From Geobacter sp. (GTDB lineage: Bacteria > Desulfobacterota > Desulfuromonadia > Geobacterales > Geobacteraceae): 64,000 nucleotides of DNA. Positions 6,849 through 15,289 of the stretch are shown piece after piece. The notes beneath the pieces are model-generated. The model was not told the DNA's origin, searched no databases, and saw only the letters and a list, made by a program, of their open reading frames with translations. The DNA is taken from contig DNJC01000127.1 of assembly GCA_003490025.1 (NCBI GenBank), forward strand, positions 27,913 through 91,912, given 5' to 3'. The number at the start of each line of letters is the position of its first letter. Positions within the stretch are counted from its first letter, which is position 1. A program made the translations under genes and the position numbers.

Positions 6849-9455
6849 CTAGACTTTCTCGATCTTGACGCCGGTGAAACCGCCGTTTCTCGCCGTGGAG
6901 CCGCTGAGACGATCGTAATCGTCGACAAGAAGCTCGTTGTTGTTCCCGCCGCGCGGTTGCGCCTTGGCGTAGTCCCTGGCAGCCACGCGCCCGTAGGCCC
7001 AGTGACCCTGGCCGTAGCATTTGGCGATGGTGCCTGGACGCAGCCCTTCCCAAAGCTTCGCCTTGGTGACGATGGAGCCGGTAGTCGAGGTCAGGCGGAC
7101 GGTGTCGCCCGTCTTGATGCCGAGCTTCTTGGCATCGACCGGGTTGATCTTCACCACGTCGTCCCAGCTGTCGTCGCCCACGTCGACCTTCTTGAACTCC
7201 TGGTACCAGGGGTTGTTGGCGCTGCGCCCTTCCCGGTTCAGACGGGACTTGTAGTCGATGAAGGTGAACGGGTACTCCTTGTCGCTGCCGTGACGCTTGG
7301 GCGACTCGTAGTGCGGCACGAAGACAAGCTCGCCCTGGGCCTCGTAACCGCTGGACTTCAGGATGTCGTCTATGCCGGTCTTGAGCTTTTCGGCGTGCAG
7401 GCCAAGCGTCTTTTTCAGGGTCACGCTGTAGAACTCGAACTTCCCGGTCTCGGTCTTGAATTTCCCCTCGAACTTGCCGGTGGCGGGATCGACCTTGCCC
7501 CAGTTCTTCTTGTATTTGTAGGTCTCGGAGTTGTAGATGCCCCGCTTCTTGAAACCAGCCCAACCGGCGACCTGGTCGCCTTTCATCTTTTCCTTGCCGT
7601 CCCAGACCTTTTGCGAGGAGATTTTCGCCGCGATCTCGGCGAATTCATCGGCGCTGGCCGGCTTCTTCTTGGTCTCCGGGTCCTCGAAGGAGGCGTAGTA
7701 GTTGTAGAGGTTGGCAAAACCCCTGGCCTTGAGTTTCTCGGCCAGGAGCCACATCACCTCGACCTCTTCGGACTTCACCTGCCAAAGCGGCTTGGCCACA
7801 GGCTGCTGGATGGACATGTGGCCGTGCAGGTTGGCCATGTTGGTGATGATGCTGAGCTTTTCGGTGGGCGCGAAGGTGGCCGGCAGCACGATGTCGGCGA
7901 ACTGGGTCATCTCTGAGGCGTTGGTGACCATGTGCACGAAGAAGGGTATCTTGGCCATCGCCTTGTCCCAGCGCTGGGCGCCGGTGCAGGAGAAGTTGAA
8001 GTTGCTCCAGGTGCTGAGGAATACCTTGATCGCCTCCGGGTGCTTCAACAGGCCGTTGGCCACGTTGTTGGTGACCACGCCGATCTTGGCGCTCTCCTTG
8101 ACGGTGCCGTCCTTTTCCTTCTTCTTGTCGATCCCCCCCAGAAGAGCGGGCATCTCCTTGGTGCCGCGGCCGTCGATCTTCTTCCCCTTGCCGGACTTCT
8201 TGGCAAGCTCGTCCACGAAGGCGTCGCTTATCTCGGGGAATTTCTCGACCGGGACGCTGGAGCTTTGCATGACGCCCCCCTCGGTCTCGATGCTCCCCAG
8301 GATCCCGTTCAGCGCGTAGACCGACATGGAGGCGTAGGTCCCGCGGGGGCTCATGGCCACGCCCGGTCCCATCCAGACGGCGCAGGCGCTCCCCGCTTTA
8401 CCCATGGCGCGGGCCACCCGCACGATCTGCTCCTCGGGGATCAGGGTCTTCTTGGCGGCCCAGGCCGGGGTCTTGTCCTTGAGCTCGAGGTTCCAGTACT
8501 TGACGATGCCGTGGGTCTGCTTCTCCACGAAGGCGGCCTCGTCGACCGTGGCGCCGGCCTTGAACAGGTTCTTGCCGTCCTTGAAGTCGCCGACGAACTC
8601 CTTGCTCCAGTACCCCTCTGTGAGAAGGACATGGGCAAGAGCCGAAGCGAGGGCGCCGTCCTCACCCGGCTTGATGGGAAGCCACTCGTTGGCCTTGGCC
8701 ACCGAGGCGCTCATGCGGGGATCGACGGCGATGACCGTGCCGCGGTCGAGGATGTCGCTGAACTTGGAGATGGCGTTGGGCACCTGGCGGTTCGAAGAGA
8801 GAGGGTCGCAGCCCCAGATGACCAGGCACTTGGTCTTGGCCAGATCGTAATCGCGATAACCGAAGAAGCCCTGGGTGTAACCGGGGCCCATTTTCTCCGC
8901 CTCGGCACAGATGGCGCTGTGGGAGAAATAGTTAGGGGTTCCGTAGATCTTCGGCAGTGTGCCGTAGAGTAGATCCGTTGCGGTCGAGGAATAACGACCG
9001 CGCATGTACATCAATTTCTCCGGCTCGCCCGCCTTGCGCAGTTCCATCATCTTGTCAGCCAGGGTGTCAAGCGCCTCGTCCCAGGTGATCGGAACGAACT
9101 TGGGATCTATGCCGCGCCCTTTCTGCGGGTTGGTCCTCTTCATGGGGACCTTGATGCGGTCCGGATCGTAGGTCTGCTGGATCATCATGTGACCGCGCGG
9201 GCAGCAGTAGCCGCCGTTGGCCTTGGAAAGCTGGTTGCCGCGCACCTTGGCGATGCGGCCGTCCTGAACGAAGAACTCCACCGGGCACCACGCGGTGCAC
9301 CCCTGGCAGGTGGAGGGTATCCACTCGCCCTTGGCGGCTCCGGCCGCGGCTGGGGCGTCACCGGCTGCAAAGGCGTTCAGCTTGGGCACGCCTATAGCCG
9401 CCACCGCTCCGGCGGCAGCAGTTACCTTGAGAAAATCCCTACGCTTGATTTCCAT
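6849..9455 (-). CDS. arrA: Molybdopterin oxidoreductase, dissimilatory arsenate reductase-type catalytic subunit
   Basis: This 868-residue Tat-exported enzyme of the DMSO reductase family starts at MEIKRRDFLK with a GGAGGGAC box; the frame extending to 9494 overlaps the cytochrome gene. Tat signal is at residues 4-30, the 4Fe-4S site is C50, C53, C57 and C84/85, and Cys183 (SAICAEAEK) is the expected Mo ligand. RGRYS at 152-156 matches the motif I know from ArrA arsenate reductases, whereas ArxA arsenite oxidases carry GRGWG there. It should reduce arsenate to arsenite in the periplasm with ArrB. Context supports this: AioXSR-like regulators, ArsR and ACR3 are adjacent. PsrA/PhsA-type sulfur-compound reductases are the main alternative. 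Confidence 0.72.
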   Translation of the reverse strand: MEIKRRDFLKVTAAAGAVAAIGVPKLNAFAAGDAPAAAGAAKGEWIPSTCQGCTAWCPVEFFVQDGRIAKVRGNQLSKANGGYCCPRGHMMIQQTYDPDRIKVPMKRTNPQKGRGIDPKFVPITWDEALDTLADKMMELRKAGEPEKLMYMRGRYSSTATDLLYGTLPKIYGTPNYFSHSAICAEAEKMGPGYTQGFFGYRDYDLAKTKCLVIWGCDPLSSNRQVPNAISKFSDILDRGTVIAVDPRMSASVAKANEWLPIKPGEDGALASALAHVLLTEGYWSKEFVGDFKDGKNLFKAGATVDEAAFVEKQTHGIVKYWNLELKDKTPAWAAKKTLIPEEQIVRVARAMGKAGSACAVWMGPGVAMSPRGTYASMSVYALNGILGSIETEGGVMQSSSVPVEKFPEISDAFVDELAKKSGKGKKIDGRGTKEMPALLGGIDKKKEKDGTVKESAKIGVVTNNVANGLLKHPEAIKVFLSTWSNFNFSCTGAQRWDKAMAKIPFFVHMVTNASEMTQFADIVLPATFAPTEKLSIITNMANLHGHMSIQQPVAKPLWQVKSEEVEVMWLLAEKLKARGFANLYNYYASFEDPETKKKPASADEFAEIAAKISSQKVWDGKEKMKGDQVAGWAGFKKRGIYNSETYKYKKNWGKVDPATGKFEGKFKTETGKFEFYSVTLKKTLGLHAEKLKTGIDDILKSSGYEAQGELVFVPHYESPKRHGSDKEYPFTFIDYKSRLNREGRSANNPWYQEFKKVDVGDDSWDDVVKINPVDAKKLGIKTGDTVRLTSTTGSIVTKAKLWEGLRPGTIAKCYGQGHWAYGRVAARDYAKAQPRGGNNNELLVDDYDRLSGSTARNGGFTGVKIEKV

Positions 9456-9465
9456 TCCGTCCCTC

Positions 9466-9774
9466 CTATTTTTTGTGGCACTTGGCGCAAGCACCTTTCA
9501 CCGAAAAAGCCTTCTTGCCGTTGTGGCAGGCACCGCAGGACTTACCCTTTTGCATCTGCTTCATGGTGACAGCGGCGTGCTGTTTGGAGCTGAGATACAG
9601 TTTGTCGTGGCACTCGGTGCAGGCCAGCTGCATGCCGTCCACATGCGCCTCGTGGCTGAAGAGGACATCTCCCCCCTTGTTTTTGAGCGTGATGTCGCCC
9701 CCACCCACGGCGGCCGATACGGCGCCGGCTGCGGTGAGCACAATACAGGCGGTCATTGCGGCGAGCTTTCTCAT
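9466..9774 (-). CDS. Triheme c7-type cytochrome c
   Basis: This 102-residue periplasmic protein has a cleavable signal peptide (about residues 1-22) and three haem motifs: CTECH, CGACH and a terminal CAKCH. The number and spacing, with extra histidines (FSHEAHVDG), fit the c7-type triheme family abundant in Geobacter. The start has an AAGGAGG box. It lies 10 bases before arrA in the same direction. No NrfD-like or CymA-like membrane subunit is present, so I infer that this cytochrome delivers periplasmic electrons to ArrAB. Confidence 0.85.
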   Translation of the reverse strand: MRKLAAMTACIVLTAAGAVSAAVGGGDITLKNKGGDVLFSHEAHVDGMQLACTECHDKLYLSSKQHAAVTMKQMQKGKSCGACHNGKKAFSVKGACAKCHKK

Positions 9775-9899
9775 GCGTCTGTTCCTCCTTTGGTGTGTGT
9801 TGCGTCAATTGACTAATGGTAGCAGAGAAGTTAATTAGTTCCAGCGCCGAGGGCTCTAATGTCGCCAAGAAAAAATGTCAAGTTCCGTTTACATCATGG
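9775..9899 (-). promoter_or_regulatory. Leader of the cytochrome-arrAB operon
   Basis: This 125-base gap separates the sigma-54 regulator gene from the cytochrome start. A perfect TTGACA occurs on the minus strand at 9881-9876, with only a poor -10 (TTAGAG) 16 bases on. That is typical of an activator-dependent promoter. I looked for a TGGCAC-N5-TTGC sigma-54 element and found no good match, though the neighbouring regulator is of the sigma-54 class. Confidence 0.35.
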
Positions 9900-11276
9900 T
9901 CATTTCGCCTCGGTTCCCGCACTGGAGTCATGCTCGCGGAGCTTGTCCCAGAGGGCCTGGCGGGAGAGCCCGAGAATCTCGGCGCAGCGCCCCTTCCGGC
10001 CGTCGGTGGCAGCCAGAACTCGCTCGATGTAGCGCCTCTCGAACTCGGCAAGCGCCTCCCTGAGCGGCATGCCCACCGCTATCTTCTCAAAGATCGTGCC
10101 AACCTGCCGGCCGTCGCCGGTGACGCGCGGTATGTGGCGCTGCAGGATCTGCTGGCCGGGATAGAGCACGCAGAGCTGCTCGATAAGGTTGGACAGCTGG
10201 CGCACGTTCCCCGGCCAGTGGAGCCGCAGCAGCCCTTCCATCGCCTCGGGGGTCAAGCGGATCCGAGCCTCCCTCCCTTTGGAGAAATGCTCGATGAAGT
10301 GCGCCGCCAGCAGGGGGATGTCCTCGCGACGGTCGCGCAGCGGCGGGATGGTGAGGGCAACGACGTTGACCCGGTAGAAGAGGTCCTCCCTGAACTCCCG
10401 CCTCTGCACCATGGCTGACAGGTCACGGTTGGTGGCGCAGACCAGCCTGAAGTCCAGCCCGTACGACTTGGCGCCGCCCACCCGCGCCGCAGTCCGCTCA
10501 CCCAGCGCACGCAGGAGCTTGGCCTGCACGGCGAGGCTCAGTTCGCCTATCTCGTCCAGGGACAGGGTACCCCCCTGTGCCAGTTCCAGGTATCCGGGCC
10601 TGCTCCGGTCCGCTCCGGTGTAAGCCCCCTTCTCGACGCCGAAGAGTTCGGCCTCGACCAGGGTCTCAGGTATGGCGGCACAGTTGACCCGCACCATCGG
10701 ACCACGGCTGCGCCCGCTCATGGCGTGCGCCGTTTCCGCAAGGAGCTCCTTCCCCGTGCCGCTCTCGCCCAGAAGCAGCAGGCTCGCCTCGCTGGCCGCG
10801 ACGACGGCGACGGTGTCCAGCACCCCGCGCATCGCCGGAGAGCGGGTGACGATCCTGGAGCGCGGGTCCGGTCCTCCGGTCAGTTCCGCCAGTCTCTTCT
10901 CCATGCTGCGCAGGGAAAGTATCCGCTCCAGTTTCATCAGCAGCACGTCCACCGGAAACGGCTTGGTGATGAAGTCGAAGGCACCGAGCTTCATCGCCCT
11001 GACCGCCATCTCCACCGTGGCCTGCCCCGTCATCACCAGGGCGTGGCATCGGGGCTGGAGTTCAAGAAGCTCGCAAAGCACGTCCAGGCCGTCGGCATCC
11101 GGCAGCCTGACATCCTGCAGCACCAGGTCAAAGGACTCGTCATGGCCGGCGGAAAGAGCCGCCGCCCCGCTGGCCGCCAGGCGCGTCAGGTATCCCTGCC
11201 GGGACAAGGCCTCGTGCAAGGCCGCGCCCAGAAGCGGGTCGTCTTCCACCAGCAGCAGCTTTATGTCTGTGATCAT
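9900..11276 (-). CDS. Sigma-54-dependent response regulator (NtrC family, AioR-like)
   Basis: This 458-residue three-domain activator has a receiver domain (about 1-120) with the phospho-acceptor Asp in LVLQDVRLPDADG. The AAA+ domain (about 145-380) has Walker A GESGTGKE, the sigma-54 contact loop GAYTGA and Walker B LSLDEIGE. The Fis-type helix-turn-helix is at the C-terminus (GRKGRCAEILGLSRQALWDKL). Its start overlaps the end of the kinase gene by four bases, so they form a matched pair. With the upstream binding protein the trio resembles AioX-AioS-AioR. It probably activates the arr operon that begins 126 bases downstream. Confidence 0.9.
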   Translation of the reverse strand: MITDIKLLLVEDDPLLGAALHEALSRQGYLTRLAASGAAALSAGHDESFDLVLQDVRLPDADGLDVLCELLELQPRCHALVMTGQATVEMAVRAMKLGAFDFITKPFPVDVLLMKLERILSLRSMEKRLAELTGGPDPRSRIVTRSPAMRGVLDTVAVVAASEASLLLLGESGTGKELLAETAHAMSGRSRGPMVRVNCAAIPETLVEAELFGVEKGAYTGADRSRPGYLELAQGGTLSLDEIGELSLAVQAKLLRALGERTAARVGGAKSYGLDFRLVCATNRDLSAMVQRREFREDLFYRVNVVALTIPPLRDRREDIPLLAAHFIEHFSKGREARIRLTPEAMEGLLRLHWPGNVRQLSNLIEQLCVLYPGQQILQRHIPRVTGDGRQVGTIFEKIAVGMPLREALAEFERRYIERVLAATDGRKGRCAEILGLSRQALWDKLREHDSSAGTEAK

Positions 11277-12742
11277 AGCGAACCTCTTCTGGCGAGATGG
11301 GGGATGGTGACGGTGAAGATGGTCGCGCCGGGGCGGCTCTCAAAGGAGAGTTTCCCGCCGTGCATCTCCACGATGCTCTTGCAGATGGCGAGACCGACGC
11401 CGGTTCCCTGTCCCGCGGGCTTTGTGGTGTAGAAGATGTCGAAGATCTGCGACTGCAACTCCTGCGGGATCCCGGTGCCCCGGTCGCTGACCGAGATGGT
11501 GTAGGTGGTCGCCGCACAGGCTGCCGTCAGATGCACCTCGCCGCCGGTTGGGGAAGCGTCGGCCGCGTTGATCAGCAGGTTCAGGATCACCTGCTGTATC
11601 TTCCCCTTGTCCAGGCGCAGCCTCACAGGAGGGTTGCAGTTGTCCCGGGCAAGGAACAGTACCGGGTACCTCTTCATCGCCATGCGGGCGAACTCGGAGC
11701 TTTCCATGAAGAAGCGGTCGCTTGGCACGGGCTGGAGTTCCAGCGACCCGGTCCGGCTGAAGTCGCTCAGCTGACGCACGATCCGTTCTATCCGTTGCGT
11801 TCCCTGTTTGATGAAGTCCAGGTTGTGGTTGGGCGCGACGCTGTCCTGTTCCAGGTTGTGTATGCAGGTGTTGATGGTGAAGAGCGGGTTGTTCACCTCG
11901 TGGGCCACCCCGGCCACGATCTTGCCGATGGACGCGAGCTTCTCGCTCTGGACCAGCTGCGCCACGGCGCGCTCCCGTTCGGACTCGCTGCGGCGCAGCC
12001 GCTCCAGCATCTCGCGGAAGCTCTCCTGGAGCATGCCGATCTCGTCGGGCCGGCGGCGAGGTAATTCGACAGCCAGGTTGTCCGTAGATATGGCCGACAT
12101 AAGGGCGGTGAGGCGTTCCAGCGGGCGGGCCATGCTGCGGCCGATCAGGTAGGAAAGCAGGGCGCCGAGCAGAAAAAAGAGGCCGGCAGCGCCGATTATG
12201 CGCCGGGCGAGGGCCTGCAGCTTGGCTTCCAGCGGGGCGGTGGATACCCCCACCCGCAGGGTCCCCCAACTCTTCCCGTAGATGTGCAACGGCATCGCCA
12301 TGTCCAGGATGGCCGGCTGCGACTTCCCCCCCGGCACCATGGCGCTCAGATATCTTTCCTCGGCCATGGCCCTTCGGGTCAGGGGGTCGGAGTAGGTCTT
12401 GCCGTATTCGGAGTATTTGTTGTGAACCAGGACCTTGCCTTCCTCGTCCGTAACAAACGCATGAACAACGGGGATGCCGCTGTTGTTCATGATCTCCTCG
12501 ATGAAGTTGTCGAGCAGGCCCCCCTCTCCGATCACCCCCATCTCCTCGTACAGCAAGGCGTTGATGATCGGCGATGCGAGCGAAGTCACCACCTGCTTCC
12601 CTTCAGCCTCCAGGCTTTCGTAAAGCAGCCGCCGTTCGTTCTTCCAGGCCCACCACCCCCAGAGGGCGGAGGAGAAAGCCACCAGCAACACGGCCAGCAG
12701 CAGGAACTGGCTCTTTATGCTGAAAAATTTCTCTGTTTTCAT
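11273..12742 (-). CDS. Membrane sensor histidine kinase (AioS-like)
   Basis: This 489-residue kinase has one transmembrane helix near residues 12-30, a periplasmic sensor loop of about 140 residues, and a second helix near 170-190. HAMP, a HisKA domain with the phosphorylated His in VAHEVNNPLF, and a HATPase domain (GTGIPQELQS, GTGVGLAICKS) follow. I start at the ATG at 12742, whose ATGA overlaps the stop of the binding-protein gene; the frame upstream begins with TTG. It should signal to the downstream sigma-54 regulator. The input is probably the neighbouring periplasmic protein in its ligand-bound state, as in AioX/AioS. Confidence 0.88.
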   Translation of the reverse strand: MKTEKFFSIKSQFLLLAVLLVAFSSALWGWWAWKNERRLLYESLEAEGKQVVTSLASPIINALLYEEMGVIGEGGLLDNFIEEIMNNSGIPVVHAFVTDEEGKVLVHNKYSEYGKTYSDPLTRRAMAEERYLSAMVPGGKSQPAILDMAMPLHIYGKSWGTLRVGVSTAPLEAKLQALARRIIGAAGLFFLLGALLSYLIGRSMARPLERLTALMSAISTDNLAVELPRRRPDEIGMLQESFREMLERLRRSESERERAVAQLVQSEKLASIGKIVAGVAHEVNNPLFTINTCIHNLEQDSVAPNHNLDFIKQGTQRIERIVRQLSDFSRTGSLELQPVPSDRFFMESSEFARMAMKRYPVLFLARDNCNPPVRLRLDKGKIQQVILNLLINAADASPTGGEVHLTAACAATTYTISVSDRGTGIPQELQSQIFDIFYTTKPAGQGTGVGLAICKSIVEMHGGKLSFESRPGATIFTVTIPHLARRGSL

Positions 12743-13620
12743 CGGTGGCACCCTATGCCGCAACCGTGGGGAATCTCGCGTATCATCCGGAAGATGCCGC
12801 GATAATCGTCGATAACCGCCGGTGCGAAGCCATAGCAGAATTCGTCGTCCCAGGTCTTCATGATGGCCTGGTGTTTCGGATTGTTGCGGTCCAGCTTCAA
12901 AAGCGCGCTCGTCAGCGCCTCGATTACGCCGGGAGGCGTGTCCTTTCGCACCACAAGCGGAACCGAAGGGATGGGAGCCGACCAGGCCAGAATGCGCAGG
13001 CCGTGCGACTTGTACTTCTCGGCCACCACATCCTTCACCGCTCCGGCGTCGTACTGCCCCTTCAGGATCGCCTTGGCCACAGCATCGTGGTGCTGGAGGT
13101 TGACGAACGATTTCAGATCGCGCAGGCCCACTCCGTTGTCCCAGAGGAGATAGCGCGGAATGAGGTTGCTGGAGGTCGAATGGGGGGACCCAAAGGCCAT
13201 GGTCTTGCCGCGCAATTCCCGGATGTCCCTGAGCTTTGAATCGGCACGAACGATGATGGCGCTGCGGTAGAATGGGGTGCCGTCCTTGTTGAGCGGCTTC
13301 AGGATCGGAATGGCCTGGTAATTGATATTGGCCTCGGCGAAGGTGACGTCCCCGAGAGAGCTGATCTGTGTCACTCCCTGCTGAAGGAACCGGACCGCCT
13401 CGGGATAGTCCTTGCTGATCTTCAGTTCAAACCGGTAAGGGGTCTCTGCGGTCAGGTAGTCCATGATCGGCTGGTAGCGCTTGTACATGACCAGGGGGTT
13501 GTAGCGGGGGATGACGCCGAAACGCACCACCGGCTTGTCCGCCGTCAACGCGCGGCCGGGAAAGAGCGGCACGGCGAGAGCCAGCGCCAGCAGCAGTGAG
13601 AAGGTGACTTTCTTGTTCAT
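12739..13620 (-). CDS. PhnD-like periplasmic oxyanion-binding protein (AioX-like sensor component)
   Basis: This 293-residue protein has a signal peptide (MNKKVTFSLLLALALAVPLF) and a type-2 periplasmic binding fold of the PhnD/phosphonate class (RFGVIPRYNPLVMYKRYQPIMDYL at the start, then GDVTFAEAN and GSPHSTSSNLIPRYLL). Residues upstream of 13620 in the long frame are not credible. No ABC permease or ATPase accompanies it. Instead it overlaps a sensor kinase, the arrangement of AioX in arsenite-oxidase regulation. There is no central cysteine. Cysteines occur only near the C-terminus, which ends with CGIGCHR. Ligand (arsenate, arsenite or phosphate) is undecided. Confidence 0.8.
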   Translation of the reverse strand: MNKKVTFSLLLALALAVPLFPGRALTADKPVVRFGVIPRYNPLVMYKRYQPIMDYLTAETPYRFELKISKDYPEAVRFLQQGVTQISSLGDVTFAEANINYQAIPILKPLNKDGTPFYRSAIIVRADSKLRDIRELRGKTMAFGSPHSTSSNLIPRYLLWDNGVGLRDLKSFVNLQHHDAVAKAILKGQYDAGAVKDVVAEKYKSHGLRILAWSAPIPSVPLVVRKDTPPGVIEALTSALLKLDRNNPKHQAIMKTWDDEFCYGFAPAVIDDYRGIFRMIREIPHGCGIGCHR

Positions 13621-13680
13621 AAACTTCGAGCTCCCTGCAATGACCGCAAATGGCAGATTGAACCGATTTAACGCTTGACC

Positions 13681-13700
13681 ATATCCGTATACACGGATAT
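13681..13700. promoter_or_regulatory. ArsR operator 1
   Basis: ATATCCGTATACACGGATAT is an inverted repeat with 8-bp perfect arms and a 4-bp centre. It lies 10 bases before the arsR start and between arsR and the divergent binding-protein/kinase/regulator operon. A near-identical site precedes acr3. Binding by ArsR is inferred from the match. Confidence 0.75.
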
Positions 13701-13710
13701 ACTCCCCGCC

Positions 13711-14052
13711 ATGAATGAACCCGCACAGATATTCAGAGCCCTCGCCGACGAGACCCGTCTGCGCATACTCGCCCTGCTCCTTAGCCAGGGGGAACTCTGC
13801 GTCTGCGACATCATAGCTGCGCTCAAGCTGCCCCAGTCGACCGTGTCCCGCCACCTCGCCTACCTGAGGAAATCGGGGCTGGTTAGCGACCGGCGCTGCG
13901 GGCTCTGGATGTACTACTCGCTCGCTCCCGAGCAAAAAGGTTTCCGGGGCGTGCTGATTCAGTTCCTTAGGCAGAACCTGGCCGACTTCCCGACCACCAA
14001 GGCAGACAGCACATCCCTTGCGGTTTGTGCCGACGGCCGCTGCTGCGACTGA
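13711..14052 (+). CDS. arsR: ArsR/SmtB-family repressor
   Basis: This 113-residue winged-helix repressor has the metalloid-sensing ELCVCDII motif (Cys pair at about residues 31 and 33) in the helix preceding the recognition helix. That is the classical trivalent arsenic/antimony site. A QSTVSRHLAYLRKSGLV recognition region follows. Further cysteines (VCADGRCCD) form the C-terminus and may add ligands. I start at ATG 13711; the upstream 12 codons overlap the operator. It is a dedicated repressor of itself and acr3 through the paired operators, released by arsenite. Confidence 0.92.
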   Translation: MNEPAQIFRALADETRLRILALLLSQGELCVCDIIAALKLPQSTVSRHLAYLRKSGLVSDRRCGLWMYYSLAPEQKGFRGVLIQFLRQNLADFPTTKADSTSLAVCADGRCCD

Positions 14053-14068
14053 AAAAATTTAGGCGATT

Positions 14069-14088
14069 ATATCCGCCTAAACGGATAT
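14069..14088 (+). promoter_or_regulatory. ArsR operator 2 (acr3)
   Basis: ATATCCGCCTAAACGGATAT repeats the outer seven bases on both sides of the site before arsR (ATATCCG-N6-CGGATAT, both 20 bp long). It lies in the 80-base gap between arsR and acr3, so acr3 appears to have its own ArsR-controlled promoter in addition to read-through. Confidence 0.7.
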
Positions 14089-14132
14089 CGCAAAGACAAA
14101 TCACGCTGACAGCACCAAGGAGGCAAAGCATA

Positions 14133-15197
14133 ATGTCCGAAGCCATCTCTAAGAAGCTCTCTTTCCTCGACCGCTGGCTCACCTTCTGGATCTTCGCCGC
14201 CATGGCGCTGGGGGTGGGGCTCGGCTATTTCGTCCCGGGGACCGAGTCCTTCATCAACCGTTTCCAGGTCGGGACCACCAACATCCCCATCGCCATCGGC
14301 CTGATCCTGATGATGTACCCCCCCTTCGCCAAGGTCAGGTATGAGGACATGCCGGAGGTCTTCAAGAACAAGAAAATCCTGGGAATCTCGCTGGTGCAGA
14401 ACTGGCTGATCGGGCCGGTGCTCATGTTCGTGCTCGCCATCGCCCTGCTCCCGGACAAGCCGGAGTACATGATCGGCCTGATCATGATAGGTCTCGCGCG
14501 CTGCATCGCCATGGTGATCGTCTGGAACGAGCTGGCCAAGGGGAACACCGAGTACGCTGCGGGACTGGTCGCCTTCAACAGCATCTTCCAGGTCCTTTTC
14601 TACAGCGTTTACGCCTGGTTCTTCATCACGGTGCTCCCCCCCTACTTCGGCCTGACCGGGAGCATGGTCGATGTCAGCATCCGCCAGATCGCCGAAAGCG
14701 TCTTCATCTACCTCGGCATCCCCTGCATAGCGGGTGCGCTGACACGGCTTATCGGCGTCAAGGCCATGGGGGTTGAGCGCTATCACCGCGAAGTGGTGCC
14801 GCGCATCGGCCCTATCACCCTGGTCGCCCTCCTCTTCACCATCGTCGTGATGTTCAGCCTGAAGGGGAACCTGATCGTTCAACTGCCGATGGACGTGGTG
14901 CGCATCGCGATACCGATGCTGATCTACTTCGTGCTGATGTTCCTGGTTTCGTTCTGGATGGGGAAGAAGCTCGGGGCCGACTACTCCAAGACCACCACCC
15001 TCGCCTTCACCGCCGCCAGCAACAACTTCGAACTCGCCATCGCCGTGGCGGTCGCGGTGTTCGGCATCAATTCCGGCGCGGCCTTCGCTGCGGTGATCGG
15101 GCCGCTGGTCGAGGTACCGGTGATGATCGGCCTGGTAAACGTTGCATTTTGGCTCCAGGCACGGTATTTTCGAACCGCCGACGCCAAAACCGTATAA
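14133..15197 (+). CDS. acr3: ACR3-family arsenite efflux transporter
   Basis: This 354-residue inner-membrane protein has ten predicted helices and starts with SFLDRWLTFWIFAAMALGV, typical of bacterial Acr3. The helix-4 motif ARCIAMVIVWNELA with its conserved cysteine, and the AFTAASNNFELAIAVAVAVFGI segment of helix 9, are both present. A perfect AAGGAGG lies 11 bases before the ATG at 14133. The transporter expels As(III) using the proton motive force. It is controlled by the adjacent ArsR and would detoxify the product of the ArrA-like enzyme. Confidence 0.95.
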   Translation: MSEAISKKLSFLDRWLTFWIFAAMALGVGLGYFVPGTESFINRFQVGTTNIPIAIGLILMMYPPFAKVRYEDMPEVFKNKKILGISLVQNWLIGPVLMFVLAIALLPDKPEYMIGLIMIGLARCIAMVIVWNELAKGNTEYAAGLVAFNSIFQVLFYSVYAWFFITVLPPYFGLTGSMVDVSIRQIAESVFIYLGIPCIAGALTRLIGVKAMGVERYHREVVPRIGPITLVALLFTIVVMFSLKGNLIVQLPMDVVRIAIPMLIYFVLMFLVSFWMGKKLGADYSKTTTLAFTAASNNFELAIAVAVAVFGINSGAAFAAVIGPLVEVPVMIGLVNVAFWLQARYFRTADAKTV

Positions 15198-15239
15198 AAC
15201 CGGCAGAGGCGCAGTTGGTCGTTCCTTAGGTATGCAAAC

Positions 15240-15253
15240 AACACCGTGGTGTT
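15240..15253. promoter_or_regulatory. Palindrome before the PstS-like gene
   Basis: AACACCGTGGTGTT is a perfect palindrome (6-bp arms, 2-bp centre) 37 bases before the start of the PstS-like gene. It does not match the ArsR operators. Role unknown. Confidence 0.3.
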
Positions 15254-15289
15254 CGTGGGCGAGCACCCGGCCGGGCAACGGAGACAAAA

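Noticed and set aside
6849..9455. Arsenite oxidase of the ArxA type
   Set aside because: The signature region reads RGRYS as in ArrA, not GRGWG. The regulator trio resembles AioXSR, but that alone does not set direction of the reaction.
9775..9899. Sigma-54 promoter before the cytochrome-arr operon
   Set aside because: No TGGCAC-N5-TTGC match with correct spacing could be found, although the adjacent regulator is of the sigma-54 class.
12763..13935. Long N-terminal extension of the PhnD-like protein to 13935
   Set aside because: It would run over the divergent arsR gene and its operator; a clear signal peptide starts at 13620.
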